6,721 bases of DNA from Gallionellaceae bacterium. Lineage in GTDB: Bacteria; Pseudomonadota; Gammaproteobacteria; Burkholderiales; Gallionellaceae. The notes under the pieces were generated by a model that saw only the letters and a list, made by a program, of their open reading frames with translations, had not been told where the DNA came from and ran no database searches. Shown piece after piece: positions 1-5,532 of the stretch (position 1 is the first letter of the stretch; each line of letters begins with the position of its first letter). Made by a program: the position numbers and the translations under genes. Location of the stretch: the NCBI GenBank assembly GCA_003151655.1, contig PLYB01000345.1, forward strand, positions 1 through 6,721. The letters run 5' to 3'.

Positions 1-65
1 CGGCTTTGCCGGGGGTAACTTAATTAATGAATTTCATTTTAGCCAGATAGGGTGCACCCCATTCT
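1..65. other. Left-edge non-coding stretch
   Basis: No gene is visible here. The stretch lies downstream of the oxidase and the decarboxylase remnant in transcription order. It holds a short inverted repeat cut by the window edge (CGGC-TTT-GCCG, 1-11), the palindrome TTAATTAA (21-28) and the palindrome GGGTGCACCC (50-59). The first could be part of a terminator stem continuing outside the window, but there is no clear T-run and the stem is only 4 bp, so I do not call it as one. Confidence 0.4.
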
Positions 66-116
66 TCACCGCAACTTGTTGATATTCGATTTCGCGTACT
101 GGCTGCGGATCGGATA
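57..116. repeat. Direct repeat, copy 1 (copy 2 at 2339-2398)
   Basis: Aligned by eye without gaps at an offset of 2282 bp, this segment matches 2339-2398 at 54 of 60 positions. Mismatches are at 65, 69, 70, 90, 91 and 99. Copy 2 is the end of the decarboxylase gene plus 9 bp past its stop codon. The match covers both coding and 3' non-coding bases, so it reflects shared descent of DNA rather than a convergent protein motif. The two copies flank a segment holding the small Cys-rich gene and the multicopper oxidase gene. Confidence 0.9.
66..116 (-). pseudogene. 3'-terminal remnant of a second PSD-family decarboxylase gene
   Basis: Read on the minus strand, this stretch encodes YPIRSQYAKSNINKLR followed by TGA. 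It matches the last 16 residues (487-502) of the decarboxylase at 3856-2348 except for I495K and L502R, and the stop codon is at the same place. Homology begins 8-9 bp after the oxidase stop codon, and the rest of the gene is absent on that side. With no start codon and no pyruvoyl-forming Gly-Ser, it cannot be functional. It is the tail of a paralogue whose body was lost or displaced when the oxidase segment and this sequence were joined. It is not a late frame of the oxidase, whose TAA lies at 125-127. Confidence 0.85.
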
Positions 117-124
117 TGGATTAC

Positions 125-1993
125 TTAGTGCATGTATTTCTTTGACTTCTTTGATCCCATCGTGCTGCCGCTTTTCTTGAATTCGATCACTTGCATCATT
201 CCCATATCTTCGTGGGAGAGCAGGTGGCAGTGCATCACGGTTACTCCATCAAAGTCTTCATAGCGCGTCAACACGGTTTGCGGTTGGCCGTATTTGACCA
301 GCAGTGTGTCGCGCCACAGCGTTTCCGTGTTGCCGAGCGGATCGCTGCGGGTGGTCTGGAAGGCGTTGGTGTGAATGTGAAATACGTGGTTGCGCGTAGG
401 GTCGGCGGATGAGACGGTCCAACTATCGGTGCCGGTTTGCGGGCCGTCGCTATTGCTCGGGGTCAATTTTGGGCTAAGCTCCAAATCGCGTATTTTGCCG
501 GGGTCGAACACCTGATTGTTGACCTGAAAGCCTATCGGAAAGCAGGGAGTTGCGTTCTTGTCGGGGTCGCAAGCGATGCCGCCGTCGTTGCCGCCTTTGG
601 GTTGATCGGTGTTAAATGAGGCGATCTGATTATATTTAACGTTGCTGTTTTTAATGTCGGTAAAGCTGCCGGCATAAAGTTTTGCCATTTCCGCGTTGCT
701 CGGGATGCCGGTATCCGCAACCGGGTTTTTATCGATCTCCACAAACGCGATGGTCTCTCTGCTGAAGCTCGCCGTGGATGGATCCAAGCGACCGGTCAGA
801 TAGGTGTTGGCTTCCAGCTTGTAAATTCCCGGTTTCAGGGAGGCCTGCACCAGCACATCGCTGCGGCTTCCCGGCATGAGCTCCACCACCTGTCTTTTTA
901 ATTTAAATGTGCGTTCCTGATTTAATTTTCCGGTGCAGCAGTAATCTTTGTTTTCCCAATTGTTCACCCAGGTATCCACCTGGCTTAAATAATTTCCATC
1001 CACCGCGATTTCATGCAAATTATGCTGTTCCAGCGCGAGTTGCACGCTACGGTTAAACGAGCTGTCGATAAAGCGCCAGCGTTGCACTTCGCCGGGATGC
1101 ATTTTTATGGTGGGCGCAATTTGCCCGTTCACCATCAGGTAACGGTTTCTCACATAAGCGCGGTCATCGCCCAGCGCGAGGAAGTCATCGATCTTTCCAG
1201 TGTCGCTATAAGGGATAGTTTGCAGCATAAATATTTTTTCATTGATGTTGGCCTTTTTGATGGACTCCGGCGTTTTTGCGGGCACATCTTCTACGATGAT
1301 CGCGCCTTCCATACCGCTGGCTACTTGTACACCGGTGGCACCGTGCACATGGGGGTGATACCAAAAGGTGCCCGAAGGATGATTTTCCGGGATTTTGATG
1401 ACGATCTGTCTCGGGTTCGCGCTAATGCTATATGCTGCTTCGAGATCATTATTCGGGTTAGGGATCGGTGGAACCATGACCAGAACATTGTCAGCTTGAC
1501 CGCTTGGGGAAACATGCAGGCCGTGAGTATGCAGGTTGGTGCAATTAAAATTCTCCGGTAGCGGCGAGCCGCCATAAACATTGTGCGGATTTTTGCAAAC
1601 TTCAGTCACTGACACGCCCAGCAAATTGGCTCCCAGTTTGTTGTCCAGGCTGATGTATATCGTATCGCCCGGTTTGACGCGCAGAGTCGGCCCGACCAGC
1701 TTGCCATTGTAGGAGCGCAACGTGACTCCGCAACCGGCGATTTGAGTGGTCTTCGGGTTGGTAAAAACTACATTCAATTTTGTTTCGAGCTTGCCGTTGA
1801 CCGATTCGATAACCGGTGGCGCTTCGTATGGCTTGCCGCCGTAAGTGGCGAGATCGATATCCTTGTACACGCAAGCCGGGTCGGGAGGTGTGTTGTATTC
1901 GGTGGCTTGGGCAGGCATCGCAATAAGAGCGATAAAAAGCGCAGTCAGGCAACCGGCCGGGAGCTGGCTGCGAGTGGTGTTGAAATAAAACAT
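125..1993 (-). CDS. Exported multicopper oxidase (three-cupredoxin laccase-like)
   Basis: This 622-residue protein belongs to the family that couples one-electron oxidation of phenols, aromatic amines or metal ions to four-electron reduction of O2. Residues 1-30 form a Sec signal peptide with likely cleavage at AQA|TE and no twin arginine, so it should act in the periplasm or outside. All four copper motifs are present: HTHG (155-158), WYHPH (211-215), HVFHIH (536-541) and HCHLLSHEDMGM (588-599). C589, H536 and H594 are type-1 ligands, M599 is the axial Met, and the other His residues build the trinuclear centre. Cupredoxin domains lie at roughly 70-235, 250-420 and 480-606. A strong AAGGAG (complement of 2000-2005) sits 6 nt before the ATG. 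The small Cys-rich gene ends 15 bp upstream, so the two are probably co-transcribed. A basic tail (KKSGSTMGSKKSKKYMH) follows the last cupredoxin strand. The substrate cannot be read from sequence; laccase-like, bilirubin-oxidase-like or cuprous oxidase activity are all possible. Confidence 0.96.
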   Translation of the reverse strand: MFYFNTTRSQLPAGCLTALFIALIAMPAQATEYNTPPDPACVYKDIDLATYGGKPYEAPPVIESVNGKLETKLNVVFTNPKTTQIAGCGVTLRSYNGKLVGPTLRVKPGDTIYISLDNKLGANLLGVSVTEVCKNPHNVYGGSPLPENFNCTNLHTHGLHVSPSGQADNVLVMVPPIPNPNNDLEAAYSISANPRQIVIKIPENHPSGTFWYHPHVHGATGVQVASGMEGAIIVEDVPAKTPESIKKANINEKIFMLQTIPYSDTGKIDDFLALGDDRAYVRNRYLMVNGQIAPTIKMHPGEVQRWRFIDSSFNRSVQLALEQHNLHEIAVDGNYLSQVDTWVNNWENKDYCCTGKLNQERTFKLKRQVVELMPGSRSDVLVQASLKPGIYKLEANTYLTGRLDPSTASFSRETIAFVEIDKNPVADTGIPSNAEMAKLYAGSFTDIKNSNVKYNQIASFNTDQPKGGNDGGIACDPDKNATPCFPIGFQVNNQVFDPGKIRDLELSPKLTPSNSDGPQTGTDSWTVSSADPTRNHVFHIHTNAFQTTRSDPLGNTETLWRDTLLVKYGQPQTVLTRYEDFDGVTVMHCHLLSHEDMGMMQVIEFKKSGSTMGSKKSKKYMH

Positions 1994-2008
1994 GTATATC
2001 TCCTTAAT

Positions 2009-2275
2009 TTACTGGTGAGGGTTGACTGCCGAAGGGCAATTCAACGCGGCCTCTTTACTTGCGGCAACGGTCTCCTTGGTGCGCTCGTTGTGGCAGGAAG
2101 GGCAGCCGGGTGCGGCGCATACATAGCATTTCGGATTTTTATCACTCCCTCCGGCGGGACACGCTTCAGCCACTGCTTTGGCGCGAACCATGGTGGCAGG
2201 CGATGAGTCGGCCATAGCTGTTCCAGCCAACAGAAACAGCATGGCCACCGGGGCAATAATCTTGATGTTTAACAT
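2009..2275 (-). CDS. Small exported six-cysteine protein with CxxCH motif
   Basis: This protein has 88 residues. Positions 1-22 are a Sec signal peptide (hydrophobic IIAPVAMLFLLAGTAMA, cleavage AMA|DS), leaving about 66 mature residues. The mature part has six cysteines, C39, C50, C53, C58, C61 and C80, with the core CYVCAAPGCPSCH (CxxC-x4-CxxCH). C61-H62 completes a formal c-type haem attachment motif, but CxxC pairs could equally bind copper or zinc or form disulfides. I chose the ATG at 2275 because GAGGAG lies 9 nt upstream and the signal peptide starts there; a TTG at 2317 would give a longer, unsupported N-terminus. The gene ends 15 bp before the oxidase and starts 72 bp after the decarboxylase stop. 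A role as copper donor, redox partner or assembly factor for the oxidase is inferred from position only. I do not recognise the family. Confidence 0.85.
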   Translation of the reverse strand: MLNIKIIAPVAMLFLLAGTAMADSSPATMVRAKAVAEACPAGGSDKNPKCYVCAAPGCPSCHNERTKETVAASKEAALNCPSAVNPHQ

Positions 2276-2338
2276 GATGTATAACTCCTCTTTTCTATTG
2301 ATGCGGTCATAGCCCAATACTTTTCATAAAGCCTCTGC

Positions 2339-2398
2339 CCCCATTCCTCATAGCAACTTGTTGATATTCGAAATCGCGTATTGGCTGCGGATCGGATA
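2339..2398. repeat. Direct repeat, copy 2 (copy 1 at 57-116)
   Basis: This copy comprises the last 16 codons and stop of the resident decarboxylase gene plus 9 bp of its 3' flank. It is matched at 57-116 at 54 of 60 positions. Being embedded in an intact gene, it is the ancestral context; the other copy is the orphan. Beyond about 2399 the two copies diverge at once, which marks the junction. Confidence 0.9.
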
Positions 2399-3856
2399 AT
2401 GCAGGCCTACCGTGGCCGTTACGTTGACGTTCGCTTTGCGTTCGAATACCACCACGCAGTCGGAGCCGCCGAACTGGAAGAAAGAAAACATCTCGCCTTT
2501 GCTCAGGTGTTTACCCACCAGCGCCTTGGCTATCTTTTTGTTCAACAATCCCACCTGTTGATCGTAATCGAGTCCCTTTTTTTCTTTCGGGGTGAGCACA
2601 ATAGGCTTCTGTCCTTCCGCCTTTGGTGTCACAAATACGACAGATGAAACTTGGGCCATACCCATGGGGAGAACCGCCACTTTTCCGATGGCGGTTTCCA
2701 GCACCAGAAGCCCACGGCACTGCACAAATTGATAGCCGGTGGGATCCTCGGCATCCAGATATCTTTGAGGAATGACCGCATTCGCCACATCCGAGTTTTC
2801 TGCCTCTTCTCCATCCTTGTTCAGTTTCTCCAGATTGACTTCCAGATAGGCTTGTCCGGGAATAAATTTGGCCTCCAGCACTTTTCCCGCTACCGGGGTA
2901 TGCTGCCTGTGGTAATCATAGGTATTCAAAAAACTATGGCAAAAGGTTCCGCCCGCGAAATCATCTTTGTATTTTGTGTCTTGCAACAGCTCTTCAATCG
3001 GCCACTCGATGTGCTTGACCACAATAGAGGGCGGAGCTGGCAGCGGATCGCCGACACCGGTGCTGATCGTCCACTGCCCCACGAAAGTCGATTCGGCAGG
3101 GAATACGATCACTCGGTCATCATCGGTCTGCGCAACCGGTCGCTGCACCTCGATATTTTTGAACTGGCGCGCGAAATACGCATTGAAAGTTTCGTACTGC
3201 TGCGGCTCTTTTTCATAGTCCTGCCAGGCGTATTCGGGAGCGTACTTGAAACTCTCCAGATATTTATTTGAAGCTGGCGTAGCCAGAAATGCCCCCCACT
3301 CGATAGCAAACTCGCGCAGCCATAGCGAAATCTGCGAGAGAAGCGCGCCCTTAACCGGCGCAACCGGGCTTTGCAATGCCTCCAGTTCTTGCTGGTTGAA
3401 ATAGTAATAAAACTGCGTGATGCGCAAATAGCAGGTGCGTTCATGCAATATCTCGCCGTTCCAGTCCCAGACCCGAATTTCCGGGATCCAAGTCACCAGT
3501 GCATCCACATAATAGTAGTACTGGTACAGAGTTTTAATCCGGTCTAGCTCCGGCACTTTCTGTTGGCTCACTGTCTTAATGGCGCTTTCGAAAGCTGCGG
3601 AGTAGTAATTCTCTTCAATGATCTTCTTGAGTTTTTTCGTGGCAGGCTGCTGGGGTTCATAGGCCGTGCCTACCGGCGGCATATCTCCCAGAAATATAGA
3701 CTCCTGCAGCGGAAGCGGTGTGGCATCGGGTGAAGACAGGGATTTTATTTTCGGCTTCAGAAAAGTGTCGGCGCGTTTCAGGACATGCATCAAATCCGTG
3801 GCGGATGCCAGCCGACGCCTTGCGGAAACAAAACCATTTCGAGATTTACAGCTCAT
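2348..3856 (-). CDS. Phosphatidylserine decarboxylase-family pyruvoyl decarboxylase, PsiD-like subgroup
   Basis: This 502-residue protein has no signal peptide and is probably cytosolic. Family landmarks appear in order: FNAYFARQFK (224-233), FPAES (252-256), a GGTFCHSFLNTYDYHRQHTP core (302-321, His316 and His319), VAVLPMGM (393-400) and FQFGGSD (460-466). Self-cleavage at G464-S465 would turn S465 into the pyruvoyl cofactor and leave a 38-residue alpha chain. In classical phosphatidylserine decarboxylases the second motif is PADG, with an Asp needed for processing; here it is PAES. From memory, fungal L-tryptophan decarboxylase PsiD has ACES there and GGSS at the cleavage site, and shares the WGxFL segment (187-191) and the long N-terminal domain (about 65-225, PSDC-like). 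An amino-acid decarboxylase is therefore at least as likely as a lipid enzyme. AAAGGAG lies 7 nt before the ATG. It probably heads an operon with the Cys-rich and oxidase genes. Confidence 0.92.
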   Translation of the reverse strand: MSCKSRNGFVSARRRLASATDLMHVLKRADTFLKPKIKSLSSPDATPLPLQESIFLGDMPPVGTAYEPQQPATKKLKKIIEENYYSAAFESAIKTVSQQKVPELDRIKTLYQYYYYVDALVTWIPEIRVWDWNGEILHERTCYLRITQFYYYFNQQELEALQSPVAPVKGALLSQISLWLREFAIEWGAFLATPASNKYLESFKYAPEYAWQDYEKEPQQYETFNAYFARQFKNIEVQRPVAQTDDDRVIVFPAESTFVGQWTISTGVGDPLPAPPSIVVKHIEWPIEELLQDTKYKDDFAGGTFCHSFLNTYDYHRQHTPVAGKVLEAKFIPGQAYLEVNLEKLNKDGEEAENSDVANAVIPQRYLDAEDPTGYQFVQCRGLLVLETAIGKVAVLPMGMAQVSSVVFVTPKAEGQKPIVLTPKEKKGLDYDQQVGLLNKKIAKALVGKHLSKGEMFSFFQFGGSDCVVVFERKANVNVTATVGLHYPIRSQYAISNINKLL

Positions 3857-3863
3857 GCCTGTT

Positions 3864-3870
3864 CTCCTTT
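3864..3870 (-). promoter_or_regulatory. Ribosome binding site of the decarboxylase gene
   Basis: The minus strand reads AAAGGAG with 7 nt to the ATG at 3856, which fixes the start codon. It is notable because the 16-bp palindrome ends only 2 bp further upstream (3873-3888), so a protein bound there or a folded RNA could hinder ribosome loading. Confidence 0.85.
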
Positions 3871-3872
3871 AA

Positions 3873-3888
3873 AAAACCAATTGGTTTT
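3873..3888. promoter_or_regulatory. Perfect 16-bp palindrome AAAACCAATTGGTTTT in the decarboxylase leader
   Basis: The sequence is self-complementary over all 16 bp and stops exactly there (A/A flank). It sits between the putative promoter and the ribosome binding site. With no loop it is a poor hairpin for a terminator but a good shape for a dimeric repressor site. I cannot name the binding protein, and the function is inferred. Confidence 0.5.
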
Positions 3889-3901
3889 AGACTCGATTCG
3901 A

Positions 3902-3930
3902 ACATTAATGCCATACCGACTTTCGGGTAA
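3902..3930 (-). promoter_or_regulatory. Weak sigma-70-like promoter for the decarboxylase-oxidase operon
   Basis: On the minus strand TTACCC (3930-3925) and TAATGT (3907-3902) are separated by exactly 17 bp. Each matches the consensus at only three of six positions, so this is a weak promoter or not one. Its position supports it: it lies between the palindrome array immediately upstream of the -35 and the gene start about 45 bp downstream of the -10. A poor promoter with a binding-site array at the -35 edge is typical of activator-dependent control. Confidence 0.35.
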
Positions 3931-3968
3931 GTAACGTTACCGTAACAGCCGATTGGCGTTACGGTAAC
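3931..3968. promoter_or_regulatory. Nested GTTAC/GTAAC palindrome array (putative operator)
   Basis: The array reads GTAACGTTACCGTAAC, then AGCCGATTGGC, then GTTACGGTAAC. GTTACCGTAAC (3936-3946) and GTTACGGTAAC (3958-3968) are exact reverse complements, and each is itself palindromic around one central base. Their centres, 3941 and 3963, are 22 bp apart, about two helical turns. GTAACGTTAC (3931-3940) is a further perfect palindrome sharing the first GTTAC. The array abuts the candidate -35 box. Five pentamer half-sites in 38 bp are far more than expected by chance and indicate a site for a dimeric or tetrameric DNA-binding protein. The regulator at 6370-5519 is one candidate; the site does not match an operator I can name. 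Confidence 0.65.
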
Positions 3969-4016
3969 ATCTCATCTGACTTCGCAAGCGATGCTGTTGT
4001 GGGAGACTGAATGAGA

Positions 4017-4050
4017 GTGTGGTGTTGGGGATAAATTCTCAACACCACAC
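4017..4050 (-). terminator. Long hairpin after the Ntn hydrolase gene, probable terminator
   Basis: GTGTGGTGTTG (4017-4027) and CAACACCACAC (4040-4050) form a perfect 11-bp stem with a 12-nt loop, extendable by a G-C and a G-U pair. It starts 31 nt past the hydrolase stop codon (4082-4084) and precedes the decarboxylase promoter region, as a terminator should. The minus-strand sequence after the stem (TCTCATTCAG) lacks a real U-tract, so intrinsic termination would be weak. It may instead protect the 3' end of the mRNA or act with Rho. Confidence 0.5.
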
Positions 4051-4081
4051 GCACAATCGAACTCCTACAGAGAGCGTTGAG

Positions 4082-5131
4082 CTACTGAAATGAATTTTTT
4101 ACATCCACGAACCATTCGTTCCACCCTTCCATCAGGGGAATGCTCTTTATCTTATTGCCGGGCGTGAAGTCGAGTTGGTTCAGGGAGAATCCGCGCAAAA
4201 CATGATTGAAGGCTGAGGTAAAATAAAACACCTTGTTGGTGTGATCCCGCACGACACCCCACTGGGTAAAGTCTTTCTGTTCGTTAGTCTCCTTGTCCAG
4301 CACCGTGCCGCTGGGGACGAAAAAATTTCCCAGTATCTGAAGAGCTAACCCGACAGCATCTTGAGATGTTTGGGGGCTATATGTACTTTCCGCGAGTTTG
4401 GTCGCGCGTATGAAGCGTGATGGAGGCGTGGCATCTGCGGGCAGCCCCAGCAATCCGCTGCCGTTGATTTCCGCAGCTTCTTCACCGTTAAAAGAGAAGG
4501 TTTTGTTGTGCAATGACATCTGCACGGTCGTCGACAAGTTGTTGAGTTGCCACGGGTAATCCGGTGCGTTGGTCATCACTCCGTTGGCACAGTCGTGCAA
4601 CATCACTTTGCCGTCGATGAATTCCACGATCAGGGATTGTCCTTTCGCATCTTGGAAAATGAAATGGATGGGTGCAATAAGGTCTCCTAACGCCGGATAT
4701 CCGGCGATATGAAATTCGTGCTGCAACAGATGATCTCTGACTTCCTCTACGGAGGCACAGCATCCCAACGCCCAGGCGGCAAGGTTGCCAAAAAAAAGAT
4801 TGTGCGAAAGAATTGCGGCAGTGGGGTATTGCGTGAAGTGAGGTAACCACAGCGTGGCGGCGGACAAGCCCGCCTCGTTGAGGCCGTCGCCATAAAATGG
4901 AATTTTTAGCGCAAAGCTACTTTTGTCTACTTCCGTTCCGATGGCGACAAAACCATACTTGTTTTTCCACTTGAACGGGTTTCCAACCAGAGGAATGGGC
5001 GGAAACGCCATGTCACGAGGAATCTGCATGACGTGCCAAGGAAAAACCGTTTTGAAATCCATAGTGCGAGCAGAAATATAATTGGGTATGCCGCCGATGT
5101 TGGCCGGCTTGATGCTCAGGTTAGTGCACAT
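4082..5131 (-). CDS. Choloylglycine hydrolase / penicillin V acylase family amidase (Ntn hydrolase)
   Basis: This 349-residue enzyme cleaves linear amide C-N bonds. Known family substrates include conjugated bile salts, penicillin V and N-acyl-homoserine lactones. Cys2, exposed after removal of Met1, is the N-terminal nucleophile. Other active-site landmarks are ARTMDF (21-26, Arg22 and Asp25), GLNEAGL (83-89, Asn85), MTNAPDYPWQLNNL (186-199, Asn188) and PSRFIRA (237-243). Length is normal for the family. There is no signal peptide, whereas many Gram-negative relatives are exported, so this one should act in the cytoplasm; this also fits a start where Cys directly follows Met. AGAGGAG lies 7 nt upstream of the ATG. 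The gene follows the 96-residue gene by 20 bp and is probably co-transcribed with it. The sequence does not tell which N-acyl compound it cuts; 'bile salt hydrolase' would be an over-reading. Confidence 0.93.
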   Translation of the reverse strand: MCTNLSIKPANIGGIPNYISARTMDFKTVFPWHVMQIPRDMAFPPIPLVGNPFKWKNKYGFVAIGTEVDKSSFALKIPFYGDGLNEAGLSAATLWLPHFTQYPTAAILSHNLFFGNLAAWALGCCASVEEVRDHLLQHEFHIAGYPALGDLIAPIHFIFQDAKGQSLIVEFIDGKVMLHDCANGVMTNAPDYPWQLNNLSTTVQMSLHNKTFSFNGEEAAEINGSGLLGLPADATPPSRFIRATKLAESTYSPQTSQDAVGLALQILGNFFVPSGTVLDKETNEQKDFTQWGVVRDHTNKVFYFTSAFNHVLRGFSLNQLDFTPGNKIKSIPLMEGWNEWFVDVKNSFQ

Positions 5132-5151
5132 ATGTTTGCTCCTCTGGAAGA

Positions 5152-5442
5152 TTAATCAATATCACCTAGTAGCGTATATAGCTGCGGTAATTTCTCTATT
5201 GAAAACTCAAATTGCGCTGCTGATTTCGGCAGAGATAATTCGGAAGTTATTTCTGCCGAGTTACCCCATTGGCAAGGTTGATCACGCTCAACAATTTTGG
5301 GTGATGGGTCGCTTCCTTCTTGCCCGTATTTTTCCAGCCATTGCCATATCATCTTCCCCAACTGATCATTCTGAATTTGACAATCAGGGTTATTTTTCCG
5401 TATATATAAAATGAACTCATCGTTACCCATGGTGATGACCAT
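5152..5442 (-). CDS. Unrecognised 96-residue protein
   Basis: I do not recognise this family. The protein has 96 residues, is soluble and acidic, and has no signal peptide or membrane segment. Visible features are a basic-aromatic start (FILYIRKNN, 10-18), a Trp-rich segment LGKMIWQWLEKYG (28-40), two cysteines (21 and 57), a CQWGNS segment (57-62) and an aromatic-leucine C-terminus (QFEFSIEKLPQLYTLLGDID). It is supported as a gene by GGGAG 6 nt upstream of the ATG at 5442, by its tight 20-bp spacing to the Ntn hydrolase and by the lack of any competing frame. The ATG at 5430 has no well-placed ribosome site. It could be a partner, substrate carrier or immunity-type protein for the hydrolase, but nothing in the sequence decides this. 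Confidence 0.72.
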   Translation of the reverse strand: MVITMGNDEFILYIRKNNPDCQIQNDQLGKMIWQWLEKYGQEGSDPSPKIVERDQPCQWGNSAEITSELSLPKSAAQFEFSIEKLPQLYTLLGDID

Positions 5443-5514
5443 ATTCCTCTCCCTGTAAGCATGGCAAAGCGTTAAATTAAAAACTGCTACGTGACATGAA
5501 ATACATCGTCTTTC

Positions 5515-5532
5515 TCTGTTATTCGTAACAGA
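5515..5532. repeat. 7-bp inverted repeat over the regulator stop codon
   Basis: TCTGTTA-TTCG-TAACAGA is a perfect 7-bp stem with a 4-base loop, and the TAA stop of the regulator (5519-5521) lies within it. No T-run follows on either strand, so it is not a standard terminator. It may influence termination or message stability between the regulator and the downstream 96-residue gene, or it may be incidental. Confidence 0.35.

Noticed and set aside
1..11. CGGC-TTT-GCCG hairpin as a terminator for the oxidase operon
   Set aside because: The stem has only 4 bp and no adjacent T-run, and the window edge hides any extension.
50..59. GGGTGCACCC palindrome
   Set aside because: It is an isolated 10-bp palindrome with no paired copy or promoter next to it; chance is a sufficient explanation.
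1013..1561. Plus-strand open frame of 182 codons inside the oxidase gene
   Set aside because: It lies antisense to a clear multicopper oxidase with all copper motifs; its translation shows no domain and it has no convincing ribosome site.
2276..2317. Longer form of the Cys-rich protein from TTG at 2317
   Set aside because: The ATG at 2275 has GAGGAG at 9 nt and begins a proper signal peptide; the extra 14 residues would bury it.
2651..3271. Plus-strand open frame of 206 codons inside the decarboxylase gene
   Set aside because: It is antisense to a gene with intact family motifs, and its translation has no recognisable pattern.
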